Source: a virus. Taken from it: a stretch of 64,000 nt of DNA. Where the stretch lies: positions 186,001-250,000 of the IMG/VR virus record IMGVR_UViG_3300010403_000705; one strand, 5' to 3'. Positions 35,499-44,140 of this stretch are shown one piece after another (within the stretch, counting starts at the first letter, position 1; every line of letters starts with the position of its first letter). Both the position numbers and the translations under genes were made by a program. The notes beneath the pieces are model-generated. The model saw only the letters and a list, made by a program, of their open reading frames with translations. It did not search any database and was not told where the DNA came from.

Positions 35499-35669
35499 AT
35501 GAAAATACAATTTGATGATAAATCTTATATAGAATGTCGTAAGTTAAATGACAAAATAATTGTTATAGTTTCAGCCAAAGATTACAATAATCCGCTAAAA
35601 AAAATTACTAACTCTGTAGAATTAAATATTGAAGAATTCAGAAAATTAATTTCAGATGTCCAGACGTAA
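35499..35669 (+). CDS. 56-aa small protein
   Basis: ATG at 35499 opens a 56-codon frame to TAA at 35669, overlapping the start of the next gene by 14 bases as several gene pairs do here. The translation begins MKIQFDDKSYIECRK and ends EEFRKLISDVQT. No homology is recognised. It fills most of an otherwise empty gap. Confidence 0.45.
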   Translation: MKIQFDDKSYIECRKLNDKIIVIVSAKDYNNPLKKITNSVELNIEEFRKLISDVQT

Positions 35670-36141
35670 GTTATTTTTACATAATGACGAGCTAATTAAT
35701 CAAAAAGCTGAAGAAAGAGCGGAAGAACTATGGAATAAATTAATTATTGATTATCCTTTAAAAGAATCTTCTTTATTAAATAATCTGTTTAAAAATATTA
35801 AACATATTACATATGCTTATATTGCTGGATTTACAGATTTCCACAAAAAATTTGATGAAAATTTTTGTATAACTGCTATTCATAAAACACAAAATAGCTG
35901 GGCAGCCTCATTAGATATTAATCAATGTTTGAATAAAAGAAGCTGGCTATTAAATAATGCATGTAATAATAAGTGGCGCAGTAAATTTACTATTTATTAT
36001 ATTGATCATCAGTTTGATATAGATTATCCATGTCCTCATGGTGATGATTATAAGGATGTATATTTAATGTTTTTTACTGAAGACGAAAAACAAACCGCTC
36101 AAATGTTAGAAAAATTTAATAGATTAAAGGCATTTGTATGA
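35656..36141 (+). CDS. Small protein with KAFV C-terminal tail
   Basis: This is a 161-residue protein without recognised domain. The end EDEKQTAQMLEKFNRLKAFV is a clear member of the tail family. Its stop overlaps the ATG of the P-loop kinase gene (ATGA). Confidence 0.65.
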   Translation: MSRRKLFLHNDELINQKAEERAEELWNKLIIDYPLKESSLLNNLFKNIKHITYAYIAGFTDFHKKFDENFCITAIHKTQNSWAASLDINQCLNKRSWLLNNACNNKWRSKFTIYYIDHQFDIDYPCPHGDDYKDVYLMFFTEDEKQTAQMLEKFNRLKAFV

Positions 36142-36689
36142 AGATTTATTTTATTGGGTCACATTCAACAGGAAAAACTACATGTGCAAGATACGTTTCT
36201 GAGACGTATAAAATACCTATGATTACTGAAGTGGCACGCATGATTTTATCAGAAAAAGAATTACATTTAGATTCTTTGCGTACTAATTTGGATATAGTAG
36301 ATGACTATCAATCAAAAATATTTAATAGACAGATTGAACAAGAAAGTAAATATAATAGTTTTGTATCTGATAGAAGTTTTGATTGTCTGGCTTATGCTGC
36401 GCAGCATGCTAGAATTTTGCCATCTCTCTTAAAATCAGCTGAGTTAAAAAATTATATAGATAATTTAAAATCATATGACTCTTTCATTTTTTTTATTAGA
36501 CCATCGAAGGCAACTTTAAAAGATGATGGCATAAGAGAGAATTTAACCTGGGAGGGTATAATTTCTATAGATGCTCAAGTTAAATTCTTATGTGAAATGT
36601 TTGAATTAAGATATTTTCAAATTAACACTGATAATATGCAAGAAAGAGTTAAATTAGTAAATTCAGTATTATCACTATATAGAATATAA
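36138..36689 (+). CDS. P-loop kinase/ATPase, NadR-like
   Basis: This 183-residue protein has Walker A GSHSTGKTT at residues 7-15, then ITEVARMI and VSDRSFDCLAYA. These are the features of the AAA_28/NadR kinase-like group, small P-loop kinases that phosphorylate nucleosides or NAD precursors. The lid region has DDGIREN. The substrate cannot be told from sequence; ribosylnicotinamide or a deoxynucleoside are both possible. Confidence 0.7.
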   Translation: MKIYFIGSHSTGKTTCARYVSETYKIPMITEVARMILSEKELHLDSLRTNLDIVDDYQSKIFNRQIEQESKYNSFVSDRSFDCLAYAAQHARILPSLLKSAELKNYIDNLKSYDSFIFFIRPSKATLKDDGIRENLTWEGIISIDAQVKFLCEMFELRYFQINTDNMQERVKLVNSVLSLYRI

Positions 36690-36719
36690 TCTCTACTAAA
36701 CTTATGACATTCTCTTGAA

Positions 36720-36725
36720 TATAAT
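36720..36725 (+). promoter_or_regulatory. TATAAT box without -35, before the fibre operon
   Basis: TATAAT lies 12 bases before the ATG of the fibre gene at 36738, with GAGAGGGATTGC as ribosome site. No -35 hexamer is found 15-19 bases upstream. Similar lone boxes precede 16256 (16218), 18094 (18071) and 40309 (40277). In this AT-rich genome chance matches are common, so this is a weak call. Confidence 0.35.
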
Positions 36726-36737
36726 GAGAGGGATTGC

Positions 36738-38054
36738 ATGACTAATATTTTAAAACCTGGCTATCTTAGGTGGGATGGTTTAAAATTCGTTTTAGACCCT
36801 GACATAGAAGTAACGGGGGCAGTAGGACCACAAGGTGCTCCAGGTCCGATCGGACCTGGACTTGGTATAGTAGGAGCTAACGAACAACCAGTTTGGTATA
36901 TTGATTCTATTAATGGGGATAATGATAGAGATGGAGCAACACCCAATACTTCTATTAACTCTATCGCTGAGTTTACCAAAAGAATTGGAGCACAAGTTAT
37001 AAATTCAGGGGTGACTGTAAATATCTTACAATCAGACGCGTCATTTTGGGATATAGATATCAATGTTGGAATCACTGGAGTGGTTACTTTTGTAGGACAA
37101 AAAAACATAGTAATTTCTAGTACGCTTAGCGTAGTAAACGTTTGGAATCCCAACACTCAAACTATTGGTTCTTATCAATTATCTGGTAATCCCGACATTT
37201 CTACTTTTTGCAAAAATTCTTTTATACAAACTGTAGGAGGAAATAAATTTAGTCCTATTGGTAAGAGCCTTGGGGCGGGTGCATTTAATGGTGTATGGAG
37301 AGATACAGGAGATAATTCTACAGAACCATCAGTGTCTGATGCCATAGAAATTTATCAAATTAATTCGGTAAATTTAATAAATATTTCAGCTCAAGGTTCT
37401 GGTACAATAAATTTTGTAAATATAGAAATAGATCAATTATTGAATAGAGGTCTAACTAATATTTCATTGCGTGGTTGTAAAATAAATGTTTTAACTAATT
37501 TCTCCACACCTAATTCTCTATTTATTTCTAGTTCTCATGTGGGCAGTTTAACTCTGGCAAATACTATTGGAGATTGTTTTCTCAGTGGTAACGTAGTTTT
37601 ACAATCAAGTATTTTTTATAGATTTACTGCTTTTGGTTTTGGCAATATTACTATAGTAGGACCAGTAATTATTCAAAATACCACCTTAAATCTTGACGGC
37701 AACACAAATGCTTTTAGTTTTAGTGGTCCTGTTAGTTTATGTATAACACCTTTTGGAATGCTTGCAATAAATGATTATGATGATACTGGAATTGGTATTG
37801 AAATAGGCGCCAATAGTTTATTACGTGTTGAGTCGTATTTATTTATAGTTGCTGATAATGCAGAAAATACTGGTATACATATCAAATCTGGTGGTTATTT
37901 ATTTTTTAAATCTGGATTCTTGCCTGTTGTTGCTGCAGTACAACCTTCCGCACCGTGGAACATAGGTGGTATTTCAAAAACGCAATTAGATATTGCTCTT
38001 GGTAATGGTTTCGTAAACTCTACTAATTTGGCTTGTGTAGCCATAGAAGCATAA
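36738..38054 (+). CDS. Fibre protein with collagen-like segment and beta-helix
   Basis: This is a 438-residue structural protein. Residues 27-43 hold a short collagen-like G-x-P run (GAVGPQGAPGPIGPG), followed by WYIDSINGDNDRDGATP, the usual entrance to a right-handed pectate-lyase-type beta-helix. The middle is regular beta sequence rich in Asn, Ser and Ile. It heads the second structural block. A trimeric tail fibre or spike is inferred, not a proven depolymerase. Confidence 0.65.
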   Translation: MTNILKPGYLRWDGLKFVLDPDIEVTGAVGPQGAPGPIGPGLGIVGANEQPVWYIDSINGDNDRDGATPNTSINSIAEFTKRIGAQVINSGVTVNILQSDASFWDIDINVGITGVVTFVGQKNIVISSTLSVVNVWNPNTQTIGSYQLSGNPDISTFCKNSFIQTVGGNKFSPIGKSLGAGAFNGVWRDTGDNSTEPSVSDAIEIYQINSVNLINISAQGSGTINFVNIEIDQLLNRGLTNISLRGCKINVLTNFSTPNSLFISSSHVGSLTLANTIGDCFLSGNVVLQSSIFYRFTAFGFGNITIVGPVIIQNTTLNLDGNTNAFSFSGPVSLCITPFGMLAINDYDDTGIGIEIGANSLLRVESYLFIVADNAENTGIHIKSGGYLFFKSGFLPVVAAVQPSAPWNIGGISKTQLDIALGNGFVNSTNLACVAIEA

Positions 38055-38056
38055 AT

Positions 38057-39283
38057 ATGACAATACAATATTACATGAGAGCGTTCAAAACAACTGTTCC
38101 AACTGGTTATGTTGATTGGATAGTTAATGATCAACCAGACAATACTGGTATTTATTCTGGATATCCAATAAATTCTTTAATTAATATTATTGTAACTAAA
38201 ACAGTCTCATCTAAAATAGAAAATTTTCTCAAAGCACAAAATCCCTCAGACGGGTATTTTTTTCATATTAATAGTTATGATTGGTTACACCCTAACGCTC
38301 CTATTACAATACCCACAAAAAATACAGGTATCGCTATCGTGCGAGGTTCAGTAGATGGAATCACGCCTAGAGATTACGCGACTATTTTATGGAATGAAAA
38401 TACTCAACAATGGAAATTTGCGTACAATATAAATGGAGACGGATATACTATTGGAAATTCTTTACCTATAGCAGTAGGAGATTTGCAACTTGATGGATAC
38501 ATAACCATAGGTAATAACTCAGCACAATCTGGTATTATTAGAATACCCAACCAAAATTTTATTAATTCTAGAAATGTTTTAAATAATGCTGATATTACAC
38601 TTATTGGTACAGATAACTTAAATAGAGTCCAAATAGGTTCTCTTTCATCGACCATTCATATACTTAATAATTTAACCAGTGATGGTTATATTGTTATAGG
38701 AAATAATCCTTCGCAATCTGGTTTATTAAGAACAAGTAGTTCTACCACTATTATCACATCTAGAAATTCAAGCAATAGTGCTGATTTAACGTTATTATCT
38801 ACGGATGCTTCTAATAGAATTTTGTTAGGAAGTACATCGCTAGCGGGACATATTTTTAATACATCTAGTTCATCATTATATGATTTTCAAATTAATTCTT
38901 CCTCTCAACTTCAAATTGGATCTCAATTTATTAGATATGGTGTTAATCCGGCTACAACAGGTTTTTTACGAGCACCTAATAATTCAATTGGGGCAGCAGC
39001 TAGAAATGCTGCTAATAATGATGATGTACTTATTTGGTCTGTAGATAATTTTGATATCTTACAGCTAGGAACAAACAACAATAGAGTTTCCATAAATGCA
39101 AATAATATATCATTGATGTCTGCTATTGGATCATTTGCCAATGGTAATAAGGTTATATTTATAATCAATGCTACTAGTATTCCTGACACTTTTCCTAGTG
39201 GAGGAGGTGTTTTATATGTAGATAATGGGGCACTAAAATATGTAGGATCTAATGGTACAATTACTACTATTGCTAGTGCATGA
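38057..39283 (+). CDS. Fibre protein with three internal repeats
   Basis: This is a 408-residue protein. ATG 38057 is chosen over a TTG at 38033, which would overlap the upstream gene. Three repeats of about 50 residues follow the pattern IGNN...SG.[IL]R......[NS]RN..N.ADITL...D..NR[VI]..GS (nucleotides about 38500-39070), typical of phage fibre shaft or cap regions. The end GGGVLYVDNGALKYVGSNG is also fibre-like. The distal part of the tail fibre is likely. Confidence 0.65.
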   Translation: MTIQYYMRAFKTTVPTGYVDWIVNDQPDNTGIYSGYPINSLINIIVTKTVSSKIENFLKAQNPSDGYFFHINSYDWLHPNAPITIPTKNTGIAIVRGSVDGITPRDYATILWNENTQQWKFAYNINGDGYTIGNSLPIAVGDLQLDGYITIGNNSAQSGIIRIPNQNFINSRNVLNNADITLIGTDNLNRVQIGSLSSTIHILNNLTSDGYIVIGNNPSQSGLLRTSSSTTIITSRNSSNSADLTLLSTDASNRILLGSTSLAGHIFNTSSSSLYDFQINSSSQLQIGSQFIRYGVNPATTGFLRAPNNSIGAAARNAANNDDVLIWSVDNFDILQLGTNNNRVSINANNISLMSAIGSFANGNKVIFIINATSIPDTFPSGGGVLYVDNGALKYVGSNGTITTIASA

Positions 39284-39300
39284 TATAAGGACAAAAAATT

Positions 39301-39699
39301 ATGGCAGGTATCGTATTAATTAATGATATTGTAGAAGGTTCGATATTAAGTAGCGCCAGTTCAACTGATATATTATTATATGATACCGCAGTTGGACTAA
39401 GAGGTAATGTACTAAACAGTGCTACCTTTTCCATGACATCTACTATAGTAGGTTATGATAGTATTAACAAATTAGGTGCTGGTGGAAGGATAACTAGTTT
39501 TTTTAGAATTAATGAAGGAATAGTGCAAATAGGAGCTACTCACATAGATGTTCCTGTAACAGCAGATCTATTAGTTCCTTCTGTTACTTTTTCACATGTT
39601 ATATCTAGCTTATCTGTAATTCTAAGAGTTTCTGGTTCTGAAGGCGGACAAACAGTATTATGGCGCGGCAGATCAGAAATTACTGTTATAAAATCTTAA
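39301..39699 (+). CDS. Small structural protein of the fibre block
   Basis: This 132-residue beta-rich protein follows the repeat fibre after 17 bases, with AAGGACAAAAAATT as ribosome site. Low Cys, many Ser/Thr/Gly, and context suggest a fibre tip or attachment protein. No family is recognised. Confidence 0.5.
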   Translation: MAGIVLINDIVEGSILSSASSTDILLYDTAVGLRGNVLNSATFSMTSTIVGYDSINKLGAGGRITSFFRINEGIVQIGATHIDVPVTADLLVPSVTFSHVISSLSVILRVSGSEGGQTVLWRGRSEITVIKS

Positions 39700-39744
39700 T
39701 GAAATTATGTTAAATAACATAATGCCATTTTTACTATAAATAAT

Positions 39745-40239
39745 ATGAAAACAAATATAATTTTTAAATTAGCCGATAAATTTATATATAAATTACAAAA
39801 ACATGCACAAAGCAGTGAGGTAGACAATTCATCAGTGATTTTAGCAGTTAGACCAACTGTTAATAGTATATTAACAAAAATAAATTTTAATTCACTTATA
39901 TCCAAGACTTTGCAAGATGTAGTAAACAAAATAAGTGAAGCAAATCAAGAAATACACGGAGATATAAAAATAGATATTTTTGTAACTAATGCAACTGGCG
40001 GAATTGGAAAATGGCGAATTGATCATGCTACCAGTGGTTTAAAATTTACTGGATCTTTGGTAAATGACAAAACTGTAGGACCAGTTTTTAAACAACTTAT
40101 CTCTAAAGCAAATAGTTTAATTTTCCCATCCTTGGAAAAAGAGTTTAATAGAATATCACAAGTTGATAAACAAGGTTGGGCGGGCGACAAAATTACAAAT
40201 CATGAGACCAATATTAATGAAGTTAATTTAAATGTTTGA
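39745..40239 (+). CDS. Hypothetical protein after the fibre block
   Basis: This 164-residue alpha/beta protein is preceded by TATAAATA about ten bases before the ATG, which resembles a T4-type late promoter box but is close to the start. ATGGIGKWRIDHATSGLKFTG is a Gly-rich turn region. No domain is recognised. Possibly virion-associated by position. Confidence 0.5.
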   Translation: MKTNIIFKLADKFIYKLQKHAQSSEVDNSSVILAVRPTVNSILTKINFNSLISKTLQDVVNKISEANQEIHGDIKIDIFVTNATGGIGKWRIDHATSGLKFTGSLVNDKTVGPVFKQLISKANSLIFPSLEKEFNRISQVDKQGWAGDKITNHETNINEVNLNV

Positions 40240-40308
40240 GTAATCAAATTTTCTAGTGAATTTATACGTCTATTGATATAATACGATTGTCTAGTCATTA
40301 GGATACAC

Positions 40309-41517
40309 ATGAATATTTTTGATGTTGGAATTATTGGCGCAGGAGTTGCAGGTGCTTTTGCTACCTTAAAAATAGCTAAAGATTACAAAAATATAAAAAC
40401 TATAGTCTTTGACGTAGGGCGTCCGCCAATGAAAAGAAGAAGACAATTAGAAGGTTGGTTAGGATGTTTACCAAATAGTGATGGCAAATTATATGCAAAC
40501 GATATTAATAAAGTATCTGCAATAGTAGGTAACAAAAAAGGTAAATCTTCTAATACTTGGTTCAATAATATTATATCTAATGTTAATGATTTTAGCATTA
40601 TAAAAGATAAATCTCCATCAACATCTATGGATAAAAAATTGAGGAAAATTGGATATGATATTTCTTTAAATGATTATATTCAAATATATCCTAAAGATAT
40701 ACATGCTTTATCTAAATATATGGCAGAAGCTATAGAATATTGTGATAACATAAATTTTAGTTTTGATAACGAAGTAAAAAATGTTTTTAAACAAAAAAAC
40801 ATTTTCATAGTAGTAACAGAAAAAGAAGAATATAAGTGTAAAAATATTATAATTGCGACTGGTAGAAGTGGATGGCGTTGGACACAAGAGTTATATTCTA
40901 AATTAGGAATTATAAAAGATAATAGTGTATCAAAATATGGAATAAGAATAGAATTAAATACATCTTATATGAAGGATTTTAATAAATCTAACTGCACTTT
41001 AACAAAAAATGACATTGAAATTGGTCCATTTAATTGGTTTGGTACTGTAATACCTGAAGATCATATAGATTTAGCTATTTCTTCTTTTAGATCAAATGAA
41101 AATAGATGGAAAACTGATAAAGTTTCCTTTACATTATTTGGTAATAGAATATTTCCTAATAAGGGTTTTGAACAAACAGACAGAATTGGTAAACTAACTT
41201 TTGTTTTAGCTAATGATAGAATTATTAAAGAAAAAGTATCAATGATTTTAAATAACAAAAGTAAAATATCTATTATTCCGGAATATGATTGGATGAAAGC
41301 AGTTCTAACTGAATTATCTATAGCAGTACCAGAAATTACTACTAAAGCGTATTTTCATGTACCTACAATTTTACCTAGCATCCCTAAAATAATTATTAAA
41401 CCTAATCTAGAAACAGAAGTAGATGGCATGTTTGTTGTAGGAGAAAGTGCAGGAATTAATGGTATATTATCAGCAGCTACTATGGGAATTATTGCAGCTG
41501 ATAATATATGTAAATAA
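40309..41517 (+). CDS. FAD-dependent oxidoreductase
   Basis: This 402-residue flavoprotein has the Rossmann motif VGIIGAGVAGAFAT at residues 6-19, IIIATGRSGW (second dinucleotide-contact motif), and the C-terminal GMFVVGESAGINGIL...AATMGIIAADNI that closes over FAD in this large family. The middle is variable substrate-binding sequence. Substrate unknown. Such enzymes are rare in phages; tRNA or base modification, or sugar chemistry, are possibilities. A TATAAT box lies at 40277-40282. Confidence 0.75.
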   Translation: MNIFDVGIIGAGVAGAFATLKIAKDYKNIKTIVFDVGRPPMKRRRQLEGWLGCLPNSDGKLYANDINKVSAIVGNKKGKSSNTWFNNIISNVNDFSIIKDKSPSTSMDKKLRKIGYDISLNDYIQIYPKDIHALSKYMAEAIEYCDNINFSFDNEVKNVFKQKNIFIVVTEKEEYKCKNIIIATGRSGWRWTQELYSKLGIIKDNSVSKYGIRIELNTSYMKDFNKSNCTLTKNDIEIGPFNWFGTVIPEDHIDLAISSFRSNENRWKTDKVSFTLFGNRIFPNKGFEQTDRIGKLTFVLANDRIIKEKVSMILNNKSKISIIPEYDWMKAVLTELSIAVPEITTKAYFHVPTILPSIPKIIIKPNLETEVDGMFVVGESAGINGILSAATMGIIAADNICK

Positions 41518-41526
41518 GGAATGTAA

Positions 41527-41880
41527 ATGAAAACTACTGCTAGTCACACCACCTCAGAACAATCATCAAACTCGGAAGATTTTAAAGATCAGAATCTTAA
41601 ATATAGTTTAAGTAAATTTGAATATGATTTATATCATGACGAAGATAATAAATTAGAAAAAATAATAAGAGTAAAAAGATTTGCTAACTCTAAAGAAGAA
41701 AAATGGAAAATATTTGAAGATAATAAAATTATTTTAACTGTTGAGGGTTCTAAATTAAATAATAAAGAAAAAGAATTTTTAAGAACACCAGAGGGAGTTA
41801 ATTTTTTAATTTTACAATACAAAAATGGAATCGAATCTTTTAGTATCATAAAAAACGAAATAAAGAAAAAACTAAAATAA
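41527..41880 (+). CDS. Hypothetical charged protein
   Basis: This 117-residue, Lys/Glu-rich protein has a disordered Ser/Thr-rich N-terminus (residues 1-20). No domain is recognised. It follows the flavoprotein by nine bases with AAGGAATGTAA as ribosome site. Confidence 0.55.
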   Translation: MKTTASHTTSEQSSNSEDFKDQNLKYSLSKFEYDLYHDEDNKLEKIIRVKRFANSKEEKWKIFEDNKIILTVEGSKLNNKEKEFLRTPEGVNFLILQYKNGIESFSIIKNEIKKKLK

Positions 41881-41888
41881 TATGCGTC

Positions 41889-41916
41889 TTGACTTTCATA
41901 TTATCATGTTTATTAT
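41889..41916 (+). promoter_or_regulatory. Sigma70-type promoter for exonuclease gene
   Basis: TTGACT at 41889-41894, a 16-bp spacer and TATTAT at 41911-41916. The TTG here could be mistaken for a start codon of the exonuclease. The presence of a promoter, and a proper ribosome site further down, argues against that. Confidence 0.5.
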
Positions 41917-41942
41917 ATAAGATAATAAATGAGGTAATTATA

Positions 41943-42533
41943 ATGGAATATATAATATATTTAGCTGATACAGAGACCACAGGGTTAGATAGCCATAATA
42001 ATGATATTATTGAATTATCATTTTATAGGTTGAATGATGGTATACAAAAAACCTGGTTTCTAAAACCACTAAACTATTCTACAATTGATTCTGCTGCATT
42101 GAGAGTAAATGGTCATAAATTAGAAGATTTGAGATTAGAAACAAAATATGGAAAAGAAACATATCAAGATCCTTCAAAAGTTATTGTAGAAGTAGAGAAC
42201 TGGATTGCTGAAGATGGATTGCCAACGGATAATCGTGTTCTTTGTGGGCATAATGTACATTTTGATAAAAATATGTTAGAACAGTTATGGATAAAATGTG
42301 AATCTGCAGATTCTTACCCTCTAAGTAAAAAACGTACTTTGGATACTATGCAAATAGAATTTTTTCTAGATTGGTGCAAAGGTTCCATGGCAGAAGGATA
42401 TAGCTTAGCCAATTTAGTTAAAAAGTATGGTGTAAAGAATGAAAAAGCACATTCTGCCGCTGCTGACACTAAAGCTACTAAAGAAGTTTTTGAGAGGCAG
42501 GTAGAAATATTTAGAAAAATTTTAAATGCTTAA
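41943..42533 (+). CDS. DEDDh 3'-5' exonuclease (DnaQ/RNase T-like)
   Basis: This is a 196-residue nuclease. ATG 41943 is chosen because GAGGTAATTATA precedes it and the fold starts immediately. Motif I is LADTETTGLDSHNNDIIELS (Asp and Glu), motif II is GHNVHFDKNML, and motif III is KAHSAAADTKAT (His and Asp). It may trim DNA or RNA 3' ends or proofread. A second DEDDh enzyme is encoded at 49900 on the other strand, with limited similarity apart from the motifs. Confidence 0.82.
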   Translation: MEYIIYLADTETTGLDSHNNDIIELSFYRLNDGIQKTWFLKPLNYSTIDSAALRVNGHKLEDLRLETKYGKETYQDPSKVIVEVENWIAEDGLPTDNRVLCGHNVHFDKNMLEQLWIKCESADSYPLSKKRTLDTMQIEFFLDWCKGSMAEGYSLANLVKKYGVKNEKAHSAAADTKATKEVFERQVEIFRKILNA

Positions 42534-43515
42534 AATTTTATATGCAGCTAATAATAGTTATGATGCGAGAATCTCTTTACAGAGGTTTTTGTTTTATGTC
42601 AAAGATAAACCTTATACTATTAAAATAGCTGCATATAAAAAATCTAGCCCTCCAGTGAATATTGATTGGACTTTAGATTCTTTATTAAACATTTATAATC
42701 CTAACCATGTTTCTTTAGAAGACAATGATAATCTATTAACATATTATGAGCAAATAAAATATTATTCTCCAGACCTTATAATTAGTGATTTAGAATATTT
42801 TACTTCTTACATAGCTAACTTACTAAATGTTAATTTATGGCAATGCAGCCCTTTATTAATCAACTATGCCATTAATAAAGAAGAAAAATATAATTTGGGT
42901 TTATTTAAAAAATATTCATATCTCCTCAATAGAAACCCAACTATAAACCAAAGAAATATTAACATTATTGATAACTCCAATAAAAATTTTATCTATTCCC
43001 ATTTTGGAGATTTATCACACCCCCCAACAATAAAAAAAAATTATGAATGGATTAGACCATATCATAAAATTGGCAAGGTTTCTAAACCTTGCCAACATAA
43101 TATCGTTGTTGGTTCCCTAAACAATAATAAAGATATTTTTTCTTTTCTAAAAAATAATTCTGACTGCATAAATTTTAGCCATTTTTTAGGAGAAAAATAT
43201 GATAATATAAGTATAAAAAATTATGATAATCAAGAAGAATATTTTTGTAATTTACGTAATTGCAGACTATTTGTGTGTGAGGGACAAATAAATTTTCTTG
43301 CTGATGCTTTCTATAACAAAAAATATACTGTAGTTGTATTAAATTTTAATAATTTAGATGGCATAATTAATAGTGCTTTTTCAGAAAAGTTTAAGTTATC
43401 AGTTTGTATTTATGACAAAAATAAAAATTTAGATTTAATAGAAATTCCAAAGATAGATTATCAATATAATAATAAAATACATTATCTTCATGAAAAAATA
43501 GAAACACTAATATAA
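42526..43515 (+). CDS. Putative GT-B-fold glycosyltransferase
   Basis: This 329-residue protein overlaps the exonuclease by eight bases. KILYAANNSYDARISLQRFL, PDLIISDLEYFTSYIANLL and CRLFVCEGQINFLADAFYNK follow the layout of MurG/UGT-like GT-B enzymes, with the last segment in the nucleotide-binding position. Usual HExE-type catalytic residues are not evident, so the call is tentative. A perfect 26-bp palindrome lies in the middle of the gene. Confidence 0.45.
   Translation: MLKILYAANNSYDARISLQRFLFYVKDKPYTIKIAAYKKSSPPVNIDWTLDSLLNIYNPNHVSLEDNDNLLTYYEQIKYYSPDLIISDLEYFTSYIANLLNVNLWQCSPLLINYAINKEEKYNLGLFKKYSYLLNRNPTINQRNINIIDNSNKNFIYSHFGDLSHPPTIKKNYEWIRPYHKIGKVSKPCQHNIVVGSLNNNKDIFSFLKNNSDCINFSHFLGEKYDNISIKNYDNQEEYFCNLRNCRLFVCEGQINFLADAFYNKKYTVVVLNFNNLDGIINSAFSEKFKLSVCIYDKNKNLDLIEIPKIDYQYNNKIHYLHEKIETLI
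43070..43095. other. Perfect 26-bp palindrome within coding sequence
   Basis: TTGGCAAGGTTT at 43070-43081 and AAACCTTGCCAA at 43084-43095 flank a CT centre. The local sequence is richer in G and C than its surroundings. No T-run follows. It could form a stable hairpin in mRNA or a dyad binding site. Confidence 0.45.
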
Positions 43516-43559
43516 ACTTGATATATCTAGAATTGTCAGATCAATTAACAAGGATTATC

Positions 43560-44048
43560 ATGAATAAACAGGAAGAAAAATTAGATAATAGATTTAAACC
43601 TCAAGGCAAGATGAAAATAATTAAAGGTAGTATCTTAGCTCCTGAAAATGCCGGATTGAGATTCGTACTATCAGTAAATAATATGTTAGGAAAAACTGAT
43701 GGTTCATGGTTAAAGATCTTTGATAAGAAGTGGAAGAAAGTTAGAGAAGAAACAAAAGGCTGGTATAATACTAGAACTGGAGCTTACAAACTAGGTGCTG
43801 TTAATACTACAGCTGTACAAAGTGATACCTGGGTAATTCATCTCTTGTGCCAAGATGAAAAAATGAATACTGATTTAAAAAGTCTTGGAGATTGTTTAAA
43901 AAAAGTGTGTAATATGGCTAAATATGAAAAAGCTACTGTGCACGTTTCTAGTCTAATTACTGAAAGTATACCAGAATTAACTGAATTAGTAGCGCAACAC
44001 TTAGTATCTAATGGTGTAAGTGTATATTTTTACGATGAACCTAAATAA
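43560..44048 (+). CDS. Macro-domain-like protein
   Basis: This 162-residue protein starts at ATG 43560 with AAGGA upstream; the longer TTG start has no ribosome site. KIIKGSILAPENAGLRFVLS, LGAVNTTAVQSDTWVIHLLC and the closing VSNGVSVYFYDE follow the strand order of macro (ADP-ribose-binding) domains of the Poa1-like group. Macro domains remove or bind ADP-ribose, including in NAD-depleting phage defence. Resemblance is moderate. A strong terminator follows. Confidence 0.5.
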   Translation: MNKQEEKLDNRFKPQGKMKIIKGSILAPENAGLRFVLSVNNMLGKTDGSWLKIFDKKWKKVREETKGWYNTRTGAYKLGAVNTTAVQSDTWVIHLLCQDEKMNTDLKSLGDCLKKVCNMAKYEKATVHVSSLITESIPELTELVAQHLVSNGVSVYFYDEPK

Positions 44049-44072
44049 AATATTTACGAATAATTAAATAAT

Positions 44073-44114
44073 AGAATCCAATTCAGGAAATTTCCTGAAT
44101 TGGATTCTTTTTTT
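44073..44114 (+). terminator. Rho-independent terminator
   Basis: AGAATCCAATTCAGGAAA at 44073-44090 is followed by its exact complement at 44091-44108 (effective 16-bp stem, 4-nt loop), then a run of seven T ending at 44114. It closes the 40.3-44.0 kb operon. It is the clearest terminator in the window. Confidence 0.92.
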
Positions 44115-44140
44115 AATAGGTTATAATTGGATATTCAAAT

